In this document: positions 18,511-28,098 of the stretch, piece by piece
Position numbering within the stretch: the stretch's first letter is position 1
Layout: each line of letters starts with the position of its first letter
NCBI RefSeq assembly: GCF_019336435.1
Contig: NZ_JAHWXQ010000001.1
Coordinates: 1,364,001 to 1,428,000, forward strand
Source of the DNA: Pontibacter populi
Lineage (GTDB): Bacteria > Bacteroidota > Bacteroidia > Cytophagales > Hymenobacteraceae
Length of the DNA: 64,000 nucleotides
Direction of reading: 5' to 3'
Position numbers and translations under genes: made by a program
Notes under the pieces: generated by a model
Database searches by the model: none
What the model saw: the letters and a program-made list of their open reading frames with translations, nothing else
What the model was told of the DNA's origin: nothing

Positions 18511-21000
18511 CTACTTACTATCTTTCTTGCCACCAAAATTGAAAAGCAACTCTACAGAGTACAAGCGACCTATAGAAGGAGAATATACATACTCACGCTG
18601 CTCATCATCAAACAAATTAGAAACGCTTGCACCTAAGGTTACCCAGTCTGTAAACTTATAGCCACCGCTCAGGTCTACGGAAGTAAAGCCGCCCAGCGGG
18701 CCATAGTTATAGTTTGTGCCCAGCACACGCGTGCCGGCACCTTTATCAGCCGCTATCTGCTGGCCAGAGTAGAAGTTGAATTCAGGCAGCCAGCGCAGGT
18801 TAAGCGACATGAACAGCTTGTTGTTTGCCAGGTTACGGGCAGTAAAGTTAAAGTTAGCACGGTGCTTGGCTGCGTTCAGGCTGCTTTCTGCATCCGATAC
18901 CTTACCATCTCTGTTGGCATCGTTATCCAGGTTGTCCTTGTCTGTAATGTCAGAGTTGAAGTAAGAATATTTTACCCCGATGCTATAGTTGTCGTCTAAG
19001 TAATAGTTAAGACCAAGGTCAGTACCCCACGACGTTACCTTGCCATAGTTCAGGTAGGTCAGGTAGTAGTTTAGTGACGTTGCAGCAGATTCGGTAACAT
19101 CTACATCGCCTTTTTTAATTACGCGCTCTTTGCCCAGAATCGGCGTTATAGCTGTAAGCGGCGAGATAAAGTCTTTTGACTTGGAGTACCAGCTGCTGAT
19201 GTCGAAATACAGGTTATTAACCGGTGTGCCTTTGTAGCCAACTTCATACGTCTGTACTTTCTCTACTTCCAGCTTATCTATCGTTCTGATAGCGCCCGTT
19301 TCGGTGTTCTTTATAGTTAGGCCGGCACCATTACCAAGTATGGCCAGTGCGCCGGTGTTAGCATAAAACTCCTGGAACTGGATAGATGGAGCAGAGAAGG
19401 CTTTACCGTAGGTAGCTCTGAAAGTACCACCCAGCGCATTATAAGTTAAAGCAGCTTTAGGGCTGATCTGAGTGCCATAGTTGTCATGGTTATCTACGCG
19501 GCCACCAGCAAGCAAGCGAAGCTTATCAGTCAGGTTACGTTCTATCTGTACTACGCCACCAAATTGGTTCAGGATAATGTTGCCGGCTTTATCGTCCAGG
19601 TACGTCTGGCGACTGTAAGCTACATCGCGCTGGTAGTTAATACCGGTTATAATCTCAAAACCTGCAAAATTATTATTGTACTGCAGTTCGCCATTCAATC
19701 GGTGGCTCAGGTCTATAAAACCTGGGAAAGCTATGGCAGGAGAGCCTGCGAAGATCTCATCTTTTTTAGCACCTGTTTTAGAGTATTGGTGCGCCTGGGC
19801 TGGGGTAGCTCCTTTGCCTAACAAGGTATAGTAGTTCGTAGTACGGGCGTTAATCTGGTACGTATCGCCGGCGTCGTTCCACGTTGCATATACCTGACCA
19901 AAGATACGAGGTGTTACTAAACGGCCTTGCAGGTACTGGAAAGTCCAGCCGTTGATCTGGTTACGGCCGTTGTTGGTTACACCAAGGTTTGAGCCCTGTC
20001 CGAAACCATAATCCGCAATGATATCAATCTTATCAGTCGGGCTATAGTATAGAGCTGAGCCAAAACGCTTCGATTCAAATTTATAGTCTACGTCATATTC
20101 CGGCATGGCCACTGCGCCGCTGTAAACGGTATCCTGGAATGCGAAGTCGGTTCCTGTTGTGTACTCGCCGGTTACTTTAAACGCAAACTTCGGGCTGATT
20201 ACACTTGCATGACGAACGCGTGCGCTCAGTACATCCTGGTTACCGGCGCTCAAAGCAACTGTTGTTCCCTGGTAGCGGCGCGGGTCTTTTGTAATGGTGT
20301 TGATGATACCGTTGTGTGCGTTCGGTCCATACAGTGCTGACGAAGGGCCAAGGATAACTTCTACACGTTCGATGTCTTCTTTTATAGTTGTGTTGTAGAA
20401 ACCAGCTGGCAAGCCAGTACCGCCGGGCAGCATGGAGTTACGGCCATCCGTCATCTGGTACATCTTCACGTTAAAGGCGTTGTTAAAACCACGTGCGTTA
20501 ATACCAACCCCAATTACACCAGAACGAACTACTTCCACACCCTGTACTTTGTTCAGCACTTCGCCAATATTAAACGATGGCAACTCAGTTAAATCACGGG
20601 ACGAGATTACACCAATGGCAGCTGGTGCTTCTGTTAATTTTTCAGGTCTACGGGTAGCAGACACCACAATTTCATCGCTCATCAGCGAAGAAGCTTTCAT
20701 GCTGATAGTACCTACACTGGCTGTACCGCCGGCAGCAACCGTAACCGGAATTTTAGGATAAGAGTAACCCACATAAGTTACGCGCAGGTTATAGTTGCCT
20801 GCCGGTACACCCGTAATTGTAAAGTCGCCGGAAGCATTTGTGGTTGCTCCCTTAGAAGTACCTTCCACCAGCACCGAAGCGCCAATAAGCGGTTCCTGGG
20901 AGTCGGCGCCCAATACCCTTCCGGTAATGGTTCCGCCTTGCGCCAACGCCATCTGTGTGATACAGAACAGCGATAGCAGGATCAAGTAAAGTTTTTTCAT
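18511..21000 (-). CDS. TonB-dependent outer-membrane receptor with carboxypeptidase-regulatory domain
   Basis: 829 residues. Signal peptide (MALAQ), then a CarboxypepD_reg-like beta-sandwich (ITGRVLGADSQEPLIGASV to YNLRVTYVGY), a plug (EIVVSATRRPEKLTEAPAA, VQGVEVVRSG, VEVILGPSSALYGPNAHNGI) and a 22-strand barrel ending in an aromatic-type outer-membrane signal (YSVELLFNFGGK). No SusD-like gene is adjacent, so this is not a standard glycan-utilisation pair. It sits between an alpha/beta hydrolase and 3-hydroxybutyrate dehydrogenase genes, with a sodium symporter at the head of the cluster. The substrate may therefore be a hydroxyalkanoate oligomer or another ester, but the receptor sequence alone does not reveal it. 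Confidence 0.88.
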   Translation of the reverse strand: MKKLYLILLSLFCITQMALAQGGTITGRVLGADSQEPLIGASVLVEGTSKGATTNASGDFTITGVPAGNYNLRVTYVGYSYPKIPVTVAAGGTASVGTISMKASSLMSDEIVVSATRRPEKLTEAPAAIGVISSRDLTELPSFNIGEVLNKVQGVEVVRSGVIGVGINARGFNNAFNVKMYQMTDGRNSMLPGGTGLPAGFYNTTIKEDIERVEVILGPSSALYGPNAHNGIINTITKDPRRYQGTTVALSAGNQDVLSARVRHASVISPKFAFKVTGEYTTGTDFAFQDTVYSGAVAMPEYDVDYKFESKRFGSALYYSPTDKIDIIADYGFGQGSNLGVTNNGRNQINGWTFQYLQGRLVTPRIFGQVYATWNDAGDTYQINARTTNYYTLLGKGATPAQAHQYSKTGAKKDEIFAGSPAIAFPGFIDLSHRLNGELQYNNNFAGFEIITGINYQRDVAYSRQTYLDDKAGNIILNQFGGVVQIERNLTDKLRLLAGGRVDNHDNYGTQISPKAALTYNALGGTFRATYGKAFSAPSIQFQEFYANTGALAILGNGAGLTIKNTETGAIRTIDKLEVEKVQTYEVGYKGTPVNNLYFDISSWYSKSKDFISPLTAITPILGKERVIKKGDVDVTESAATSLNYYLTYLNYGKVTSWGTDLGLNYYLDDNYSIGVKYSYFNSDITDKDNLDNDANRDGKVSDAESSLNAAKHRANFNFTARNLANNKLFMSLNLRWLPEFNFYSGQQIAADKGAGTRVLGTNYNYGPLGGFTSVDLSGGYKFTDWVTLGASVSNLFDDEQREYVYSPSIGRLYSVELLFNFGGKKDSK

Positions 21001-21047
21001 GAGTAGATCAGTTAATTTGTGTTTTATGATATAGGTGTTATTTATTC

Positions 21048-22025
21048 TTATTTGATAAACTCCCGAACAGCCGTGTTAAAAGCCTCTGCCCGCTCGTACT
21101 GCACAAAATGCCCTGCCTGTGGCAATACCACCACTTCGCTGTTCTTTATTCTCTCTTTTCCGATAGCGGCAACAGCTTGGGTAGTTAAAGTAGGGTTCAG
21201 GTATTTATTTGGGATGAGTGCATCCTGCTCCCCGAATATGATCAGGGTTGGCGTTTGTAGTTGAGGCAGCTTTTCATAAACCGGTTCATCTACCATAGCC
21301 GCTACGCTGGCTGCTACTGCTCTGCTATAGTTTGCAAAGTCCGGTGAGGTAGCCATCTTTAGTCTGTCATCTACCATAAACTGGGCATCAGCAGGCATCT
21401 GGTAAAAATTGATTTTAATGTTAGCAGCGGCTTTTTCGGGGCTGGTGTTTTGTACACTCTCCGGTGTTACCGTCATTTTAAACAGTTGCTTTTGCTGTTC
21501 GGTAAAGGTCTCTAAGCCGGCAGGTGCTGCCAGTACAAGTTTCTTCACTCGCTCTGGAGCCTGCAGGGCAGTCGTAATAGCAATTTGCCCACCCATCGAG
21601 TGGCCCACCAGCACTGTCCGCTTTATCTTCAGTTTATCCATCAGCTGCAGCACGGTTTGCGCATATGCAGCCATGCTTACCTCTATATTTTCTTTCTGTG
21701 ATTTTCCGTAACCCGGCAGGTCAATGGCTATCGTTCTATAGTTTTTGCTGAGGTCCTCAATATTCTTGTTCCAGGCCGGTAGATAACTTCCAAGACCGTG
21801 TATCAGGATAAGTGTTTCGGATCCTTTGCCCTGATCGGTATAGGCTATAGTTGTGCCATTGGCTAGTGTTAGTTTTTTGGCTGGATATTTATAGTTCAGG
21901 TTCTCAAAAACAGCATCAGTAGTAGTGCTAACCGAAGCAGCGGCAGGTGCCTGGCAACGGGCGTTCAGGCCCAGTATTAAGCTGAGACTGGCTAAAAGTA
22001 TCGTTCTGTTAAAGCTATTTTTCAT
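21048..22025 (-). CDS. Exported alpha/beta hydrolase (esterase-like)
   Basis: 325 residues with an N-terminal hydrophobic export signal. The NARC at 21-24 is a poor lipobox, so cleavage as a soluble periplasmic protein is also possible. Oxyanion loop HGLG at ~76-79, nucleophile elbow GHSMGG at 141-146 (Ser143), acid region LIIFGEQDALIP and catalytic His in PQAGHFVQYE give a complete triad. It starts inside the last 11 bp of the symporter gene (22015-22025) and lies 47 bp upstream of the TonB receptor, so all three are one operon. In this setting it would cleave an imported ester in the periplasm. Specificity is not readable from sequence; lipase, esterase and oligo-hydroxybutyrate hydrolase are all possible. 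Confidence 0.8.
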   Translation of the reverse strand: MKNSFNRTILLASLSLILGLNARCQAPAAASVSTTTDAVFENLNYKYPAKKLTLANGTTIAYTDQGKGSETLILIHGLGSYLPAWNKNIEDLSKNYRTIAIDLPGYGKSQKENIEVSMAAYAQTVLQLMDKLKIKRTVLVGHSMGGQIAITTALQAPERVKKLVLAAPAGLETFTEQQKQLFKMTVTPESVQNTSPEKAAANIKINFYQMPADAQFMVDDRLKMATSPDFANYSRAVAASVAAMVDEPVYEKLPQLQTPTLIIFGEQDALIPNKYLNPTLTTQAVAAIGKERIKNSEVVVLPQAGHFVQYERAEAFNTAVREFIK

Positions 22026-23565
22026 AAACTACTTCTTTCAGGGTTTCCAATGATGCATCCGTTTCAGTTGCTGTAACAGCAGGTTTCCGGAACGTGAAGT
22101 ATAGAATAAGCCCAACCAGCACCGATGCAACTATAGCCAGCGCGGCAGCAATGCCTGGGTTACGTACCGGGGCATCCATGTAAGAAGTAAGTCCGCCATA
22201 GTACACGGCAAAATGCACAGCCACTGAAGTTAAAGAAGCTGCTACAGGTGCAATCAGGGGTACACGCTTTAAAAACATGCCGAATAACACCGGCACAAAG
22301 GCAGCAGAAAAATAAGCATACACGCCATTCTGTGCAAAAATGCCAACGCTCAGGTTCGGGTTCTGTAACTGATCGAAGGTAAGCAGAATAGTAACTATAG
22401 CCAGCACCACAATTACCAGCCGGTTAATCAGCACACTTCTGGTTTCTGAATTTATGCCGAATAATGGCGTGATGATATCTGATGTAATCGTAATGGATAG
22501 CGACTGGATCAATCCTTCTAAAGTAGAAAGCCCGGCCGAGATAAGGCCGATCACAACCAGTAAGCCCATGTATACCGGGAACTCCTGCACCACATACGCC
22601 GACATAATACCATCAACAGGGATCGCTGCGCCGTTTATAGTCAGGTCCGGGAAGGTAAGTCGGGCATAAAGTCCGGCAATAACCACTGAAAAGAAGAGGG
22701 CCTGTACTATAATGCCAACTATCAGGTATAGGTTTACATCTTTTGCGTCTTTAAGCAACAGCGATTTTGTGATAATGTGTGGCTGACAAACGATGGCAAT
22801 ACCTATGATGATCTGGCAAAAAATGCTTTCAAAGCTATCCCGGAACAGGAAACTATCAGGGTTTGTAACGGAGGTCAGCATTGGATCTATAGCAGCAAGT
22901 TTATCCAGGAAACCATGCACACCGTTACTAAAATGTTCATAACCGGAGGTTAACAGAATAACAGCAACTATAAGCATGAGCACTGCCTGCACCAGGTTAG
23001 TGTAAACCATAGAGTTGGCGCCCCCGAACATCATATACCCAAACACGAATACCACGATACCCACGCAGGCATAAAGCTCGTTCAAGTTGAGCACGCTGGC
23101 CAGCACCTTGGTTAAGCCCACGCAAATCAGAACTATAAATGTGATAAGCAGCAGCGACAGGAAGGCAAAGAATAAGGTATAGCCACGGCTTTTATACACC
23201 GCGCCCATCCACTGAGCCATCGTTTGTGCTTTTACTGCCGTACCCATCGCCCGGAACCCTTTGGTAAGTACAACCAGCGATATTAACGCTGCTACAGGAA
23301 GGGCAATGCCCATTGAAATGACTCCACTGATACCATATAGCGCCACAAAACCAGGGTTGATGATAAACGTGGCGGCACTTGTCATGGAGGCAGCCATGGC
23401 CAGGCCAACAGCTACCGGCGAAAACGTAACACTGCCAAGCGCATAATCAGCGATAGAGCGGGTACGAAGTGCACCGCGTATCACGAAGAACAGGATGACA
23501 GCGGCATAAGCAATTACCAGTATCCAGCCTGCCGTTACCAGTTCAGAGGGAGCTAAATTATTCAT
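22015..23565 (-). CDS. Sodium:solute symporter (SSS family)
   Basis: 516 residues with about 13 hydrophobic helices. SSS-type features include the N-terminal SIADYALGSVTFSP stretch, the AASMTSAATFI sodium-site helix (~60-70), the MFGGANSMVYTNLVQAVLML segment and the GLISAGLSTLEGLIQSLSIT segment. The C-terminus is a short charged tail. It is the first gene of the minus-strand cluster and overlaps the hydrolase gene by 11 bp. It should carry a small organic acid or similar solute across the inner membrane with sodium. Given the downstream 3-hydroxybutyrate dehydrogenase, a hydroxy or short-chain carboxylate is a reasonable guess, not shown by the sequence. Confidence 0.85.
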   Translation of the reverse strand: MNNLAPSELVTAGWILVIAYAAVILFFVIRGALRTRSIADYALGSVTFSPVAVGLAMAASMTSAATFIINPGFVALYGISGVISMGIALPVAALISLVVLTKGFRAMGTAVKAQTMAQWMGAVYKSRGYTLFFAFLSLLLITFIVLICVGLTKVLASVLNLNELYACVGIVVFVFGYMMFGGANSMVYTNLVQAVLMLIVAVILLTSGYEHFSNGVHGFLDKLAAIDPMLTSVTNPDSFLFRDSFESIFCQIIIGIAIVCQPHIITKSLLLKDAKDVNLYLIVGIIVQALFFSVVIAGLYARLTFPDLTINGAAIPVDGIMSAYVVQEFPVYMGLLVVIGLISAGLSTLEGLIQSLSITITSDIITPLFGINSETRSVLINRLVIVVLAIVTILLTFDQLQNPNLSVGIFAQNGVYAYFSAAFVPVLFGMFLKRVPLIAPVAASLTSVAVHFAVYYGGLTSYMDAPVRNPGIAAALAIVASVLVGLILYFTFRKPAVTATETDASLETLKEVVYEK

Positions 23566-23787
23566 GCAATAGGTAGTATTAGTGAAGCTAAAACATGTAT
23601 AATGTAACTAATTAATTACATAGCTCTTGATCTATACTTGCCAACGCAGGATATTTTCAGGTGAAATCAGAAGTGTGTAAGGTGAGGTGGTAAGTTATAA
23701 TGACCAAATGAATGAGTGAGTACTAACTTTTGAGTCTAAAACCGCTACAAGCAAACTATAAAACAGCCCGGCTATAGTTTCATAGCG

Positions 23788-23810
23788 GAGACGCAAAGGT
23801 ATTGCGTCTC
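23788..23810. repeat. Short intergenic hairpin with GAGACGCAA arms
   Basis: GAGACGCAA (23788-23796) and TTGCGTCTC (23802-23810) form a perfect 9-bp stem with a 5-nt loop, with no T tract. It lies in the 299-bp spacer upstream of the symporter gene and looks like a dispersed palindromic element rather than a terminator. Confidence 0.6.
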
Positions 23811-23815
23811 TACAC

Positions 23816-23871
23816 TTTCCAAACCTTCTAACTTTTTAACTTCCCAACTTCCCACCTTTCTAACTTACAAA
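23816..23871. repeat. CTAACTT-type short tandem repeat
   Basis: Degenerate repeats of TTCTAACTT/TTCCCAACTT just after the 3' end of the response-regulator gene. The reverse complement of the same pattern recurs at 63903-63951, again directly after a stop codon. Confidence 0.65.
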
Positions 23872-24620
23872 ATCTGCAGCCTGCTTAGTAAACTTTCTTT
23901 GTGGGTATTGCCGATGGGGATCTGTTTTCCGCCAATCAGGATGTTATTGTCTTCGATGGCATCGATAGCGGTGAGGCGTACGATATATGAGCGGTGCACA
24001 CGCATAAAATCTTTGGCAGGCAGGCGCTGCTCCAGGTTCTTAAGGCTCTGGCTAACCAGGTAAATATGGCTTTGGGTTTTAATGTTGCAGTAAATGTCCT
24101 GCGCTTCAGCCCAGATAATTTCTTTTAAGGCAACTTTCTCCAGTCGGTTCCGGACTTTAACAAACAGGCTGTTGTGGAGCAGGAAGTTATCGGCTGGCTC
24201 GGTCGTAGGTGCTGTGTTATTTGGTTGCGTTTCAGGTTGCTGGCGTAAGGCGGCATTGTGAATGGCTACTTCGATGCTGCTTTGCAGGGTGCGTATATCA
24301 AACGGTTTTACCAGGTACGCATGCGGGTTTGTTTGTTTGGCGCGGTCTATAGTTTGCTTATCAGATAAGGCTGTCATAAAAATAAAAGGCACCTGCGCCG
24401 ATTTAGCAAGGATAGCTGCTGTGTCTATACCATCCAGTTTGCCTTCCAGGGTAATGTCCAGTATCACAAGGTCGGGGTTGCACTGGTGTATCTCTAGTAG
24501 CAATTCCTCTCCGGAGCTCACCGTTTTGCACACCTCATATCCTAACTCTTCCAGGGAGAGCGCAAGGTTTTGCGCGATCACTACGTCGTCTTCTGCAATC
24601 AGTAATTTTACCAGGGCCAT
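23865..24620 (-). CDS. LytTR-family response regulator
   Basis: 251 residues. A receiver domain (1-~125) has the acidic pair at 11-12, phosphoacceptor Asp55 in LVILDITLEG, Thr83 and Lys105 in LVKPFD. A Pro/Thr-rich linker (~130-150) leads to a LytTR DNA-binding domain (~155-251) with IIWAEAQDIYCNI, MRVHRSYIV and IPIGNTHKESLL. It is divergently transcribed from a hybrid 7TMR-DISM histidine kinase 141 bp away, which is the likely partner. The symporter operon lies just downstream on the same strand, so regulation of that locus is possible, but no repeated LytTR binding site was identified. Confidence 0.9.
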   Translation of the reverse strand: MALVKLLIAEDDVVIAQNLALSLEELGYEVCKTVSSGEELLLEIHQCNPDLVILDITLEGKLDGIDTAAILAKSAQVPFIFMTALSDKQTIDRAKQTNPHAYLVKPFDIRTLQSSIEVAIHNAALRQQPETQPNNTAPTTEPADNFLLHNSLFVKVRNRLEKVALKEIIWAEAQDIYCNIKTQSHIYLVSQSLKNLEQRLPAKDFMRVHRSYIVRLTAIDAIEDNNILIGGKQIPIGNTHKESLLSRLQIL

Positions 24621-24761
24621 GTCTTTCTACTTTCTTTAAACGGCAACCACTTTCCAGCTATATGCCATTAACTGCTACTCAATATAGGTAAATTAAAATA
24701 AATAAGGCAATCTGTAAGTGCACGCTATAGTACCAAGTCTGTTTTATTTATACATTTAGCT

Positions 24762-26933
24762 ATGGGTAAGGCAAGGTCTGTTTCAGGGATTAAGTATAGC
24801 CTGCTGCTAACGTGGCTGCTACTGTTGCTTTGCGCGCCGGTTACATTTGCACAGCCTGCCAACAGAGTCGAACTGCTTCCGGGTAGCCAGGAAATCCGTT
24901 TGCCCCTGCAGGTATACCAGGACACTGGCGGTAAAAAGACCATCGCAACTATAAAACAGGCGCCTTTTGAGCAGCTGGATACCACCGCCACCTTGCTGGC
25001 TGGTAAAACAGTGCATTGGGTTCGGGTAATACTTGTAAACAACAGCAACTACCAGCAGGACCGCTACCTGTATGCCGGCGACTGGAGCAGGATAGAACTG
25101 TTTACCCAGCAACCCGATGGCACAACTATAAAACAGCAAACAGGGCAGCTACTTCCGGTTTCGGAGCGCGACATCCCATCAAGCAAACCATATGTGCGGC
25201 TGCAGGTTGCACCACAAAGCCAGCTACTACTTTACCTGCGGCTGCAGGGCGACATAGACCTATATAAGCCACAGCACCTGAACCTGCAACTACACACTCC
25301 GGAACAGGTAGTGCAGGCGAACAACGACCGCCTGTTGGGGCAGGGTATTTTTATAGGTATTATTTCCGTAATGGCGCTCTACAACCTGGTGCTGTTTATG
25401 TCGGTGCGCGACCGGAGCTATTTGTATTATGTAATGGCACTGGCTGGTACCGGTTTATATTTTATGTTTTACCATGGCTTTGCGCTGGAGCTCCTCTGGC
25501 CGGAATCCCCTGTCTGGAATGCGCATAGCTTTGCGTTTATAGTTACTTTTAATGGTATCTTCCGGCTGCTGTTTACCCGCAGCTACCTCAATACCCGGCT
25601 AACCATGCCTTTCTGGGATAAGGCGATTACGTTCCTGGCGCTGCTGTATGCCTTGCCTGTAGCCATGGGCTTACTCTCTTACTTTACGCCGCTGGATCTG
25701 CTGCAGGCCTGTGTCGATTTGATTGGGATTATTGGTGGAGCCGTGCTGGTAGTCATGTTTCTGGTTGGCGTGCATGCGCTTTATAAAGGCTACCGACCAG
25801 CATTGTATTTCCTGTTTGCTAACGTGCTGTTTGTGATAGGCGCATTGCTTTTTATTCTGAAAGAAACACACCTGGTACCAGATACACCCCTCACAGTTTA
25901 CTCGGCGCAGGTGGGTATAGTAGCGCAGGTAGTGCTTTTCTCGCTGGGGCTTGCTTACAGATTGAATACAGTTACCAGCGAGTTGGCGACCAAAGTGCTG
26001 GAAAAAGAGCGGATGGAGCTTGAGAAAGAAGTAGAACGCAAACGCCTGATAGAACAACAGAAAAAAGACCTGGAAGTAACCGTAGCCAACCGTACAGCCG
26101 CACTACGCAATAAAACCCAGGAGCTGAAGCACACCGTAAGGCAACTGAAGGCATCGGAGCTGAAACTCATGCGCATCAACAGCATCAAAGACCGTTTCTT
26201 CTCCATCATTTCCCACGACTTACGCACGCCTCTCGCCACCCTGGACTCGTTCCTGAATATCCTGATCAATTTCTCAGACAGGATGAAGCCGGAGCAGATG
26301 CAGAAACTGGCCAACCATACACAACTCTCGGTACGTAACCTGCAGGCCTTACTGGAGAACTTGCTGCAATGGTCGGCAGCACAATCCGGCTCTGCCGATA
26401 CAGTAAGCTTTGACCCGGAAGAAGTGTATCTGTTTGAAACCGTGCAGCGCAACCTGGACCTACTGCAGGATACCGCCATAGCAAAAGGCATAAACTGGCA
26501 ACTGGAGCTGCCTGAGAATTTAAAGGTGTATGCCGATGCCAACATGCTCGCCTTCGTGATCCGGAACCTGCTGCACAATGCCATTAAGTTTTCTGGGGCA
26601 GGAAGTACTATAAAGATAAGTGCTGCCATTACAGGTGGCGGCATGGCAGAAGTATCGGTTCAAGATCAGGGTACCGGCATGGCCCCGGAAACAGTCGCGT
26701 CGCTTTTTAACCAGGAGCAACTCGCGCTCACAACCAAAGGCACGGCCAACGAAAAGGGAACCGGGCTCGGGCTTTTACTCTGTCGCCTGTTTGTGGAGCG
26801 TAACGGCGGTTTTATCTGGGTGAGCAGCGAGGTAGGTAAAGGCAGCCGATTTTGGTTTACAGTGCCGCTAACACCAGGGAACAGCACACCGGAAGCCCAG
26901 CAACTTGCCGCAACTACAGCTGTTGTTGGGTAG
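24762..26933 (+). CDS. 7TMR-DISM sensor histidine kinase
   Basis: 723 residues. Signal peptide (FAQP), a periplasmic 7TMR-DISMED2-like jelly-roll (~35-175; VHWVRVILVNNS, LLLYLRLQGD), then seven membrane helices (~190-400) with FIGIISVMALYNLVLFMSVR and the YVMALAGTGLYF block. A coiled coil (~405-465, rich in EKERMELEKEVERKRL) connects to the kinase. H-box FFSIISHDLRTPLATL has His485; N-box NLLHNAIKFS and G-boxes GTGMAP and GTGLGLLLC are intact. The periplasmic domain family is thought to bind carbohydrates or other small ligands. The divergent LytTR regulator is the likely phosphorylation target. All catalytic motifs are present. Confidence 0.92.
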   Translation: MGKARSVSGIKYSLLLTWLLLLLCAPVTFAQPANRVELLPGSQEIRLPLQVYQDTGGKKTIATIKQAPFEQLDTTATLLAGKTVHWVRVILVNNSNYQQDRYLYAGDWSRIELFTQQPDGTTIKQQTGQLLPVSERDIPSSKPYVRLQVAPQSQLLLYLRLQGDIDLYKPQHLNLQLHTPEQVVQANNDRLLGQGIFIGIISVMALYNLVLFMSVRDRSYLYYVMALAGTGLYFMFYHGFALELLWPESPVWNAHSFAFIVTFNGIFRLLFTRSYLNTRLTMPFWDKAITFLALLYALPVAMGLLSYFTPLDLLQACVDLIGIIGGAVLVVMFLVGVHALYKGYRPALYFLFANVLFVIGALLFILKETHLVPDTPLTVYSAQVGIVAQVVLFSLGLAYRLNTVTSELATKVLEKERMELEKEVERKRLIEQQKKDLEVTVANRTAALRNKTQELKHTVRQLKASELKLMRINSIKDRFFSIISHDLRTPLATLDSFLNILINFSDRMKPEQMQKLANHTQLSVRNLQALLENLLQWSAAQSGSADTVSFDPEEVYLFETVQRNLDLLQDTAIAKGINWQLELPENLKVYADANMLAFVIRNLLHNAIKFSGAGSTIKISAAITGGGMAEVSVQDQGTGMAPETVASLFNQEQLALTTKGTANEKGTGLGLLLCRLFVERNGGFIWVSSEVGKGSRFWFTVPLTPGNSTPEAQQLAATTAVVG

Positions 26934-27013
26934 GCTATAGTTACGGTCATATTTTGCTTTCAGATTTTTTCGTCTAGATTTGCCCTCATCATCCCAACTA
27001 TAAACTATACACC

Positions 27014-27829
27014 ATGAGACACCAGTTACCCGACGGACTAAGTTTATACTATGAGTTACATGGCGCTGAAAATGCAAAGCAGGCACTCGTTTTCCTGAAT
27101 GGCCTGTCGCAGTCTACGGCAGCGTGGGGTGGTGTGATAAAAGCGCTCGGCGAGAACTATAAACTTGTATTGGTCGATCTGTTGTTTCAGGGTCAAAGCG
27201 ATGCAGCACCTGCACATCGCAGTTTTGAAGCGCACGCGGCTGATGTAGCTGACCTGTTGCAGTCGCTGCGTTTACCCGAAACAGTTATAGTTGGCATTTC
27301 TTACGGCGGCGCTGTCTCGCAGCGTTTCCTGGTAAATTACCCGGAGCTGGCGCAGGCGGGCGTGTTGCTATCTACTTTCCCGTACAAAGATTCTTATTTC
27401 GATGCCATTGGCTATAGTTGGAAGCAGGCTTTACTGGCAGGTGGCTACCCGCTGATGCTGGATGTGATGCTGCCTTTTGTGCTGGGTCGCAGCTATTTTC
27501 TCAACCCGATTATCACCATTGATGATCTTAAGAACAGTAAAGCCACACAGAGCCCGAGCGTAGATAACCTGGTAAAACTGGTGAGCGCCACCGAAGAAAG
27601 CGGCAATTACCTGCAGGAGCTTAAAAAAGTGCAGGTGCCTGTGCTGGTTGTACACGGCGAAGAAGATATGCTTTGCACTCCCGAAATGGGCCGCGCCATG
27701 ACAGAAGCACTTCCGAATGCAGCACTCGAAATCATACCTGCCGTGGGCCATACCCTGAACCTGGAGTGTGTCCCGGAGCTCATCCGGTTACTGGATGCAT
27801 TTGCTGCTAAACTGAGCCTGGAAGTATAG
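27014..27829 (+). CDS. Cytoplasmic alpha/beta hydrolase
   Basis: 271 residues, no signal peptide. Oxyanion block FLNGLSQSTAAW (~27-38), nucleophile elbow GISYGG with Ser96, acid region VVHGEEDMLCTP and His in VGHTLNLE complete the triad. The elbow is GxSxGG, as in 3-oxoadipate enol-lactonase/haloperoxidase-like hydrolases. It stands alone between the histidine kinase and the RlpA gene, so the context gives no substrate. Confidence 0.8.
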   Translation: MRHQLPDGLSLYYELHGAENAKQALVFLNGLSQSTAAWGGVIKALGENYKLVLVDLLFQGQSDAAPAHRSFEAHAADVADLLQSLRLPETVIVGISYGGAVSQRFLVNYPELAQAGVLLSTFPYKDSYFDAIGYSWKQALLAGGYPLMLDVMLPFVLGRSYFLNPIITIDDLKNSKATQSPSVDNLVKLVSATEESGNYLQELKKVQVPVLVVHGEEDMLCTPEMGRAMTEALPNAALEIIPAVGHTLNLECVPELIRLLDAFAAKLSLEV

Positions 27830-28044
27830 TTGCGCGGTTTGGATGTCTAGGGATTTCTATACTCTATCTAATTTACTATCACCAAACCTGCTACTGAAAA
27901 GGGGAAACTATAGTTGCCAGTTGTAAAAGCTGAAATAGTGGGTTGAGGAACTATAAAAGTGCGAAGATCAGTACAAAACTAAATTACCAGGTACTATAGC
28001 TCGAACTATAACCAGGTTCAAGACTTAACCTATAGGTTTATAAA

Positions 28045-28078
28045 ACAGAAGAGCGAAGCAAGTAAGCTTCGCTCTTTC
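28045..28078 (-). terminator. Terminator of rlpA-like gene
   Basis: AAGAGCGAAGC (28049-28059) pairs with GCTTCGCTCTT (28066-28076). The better T tract is on the minus strand, fitting the rlpA-like gene. The convergent hydrolase may also use it. Confidence 0.8.
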
Positions 28079-28098
28079 AAATGCTTCAGGAACAACCG

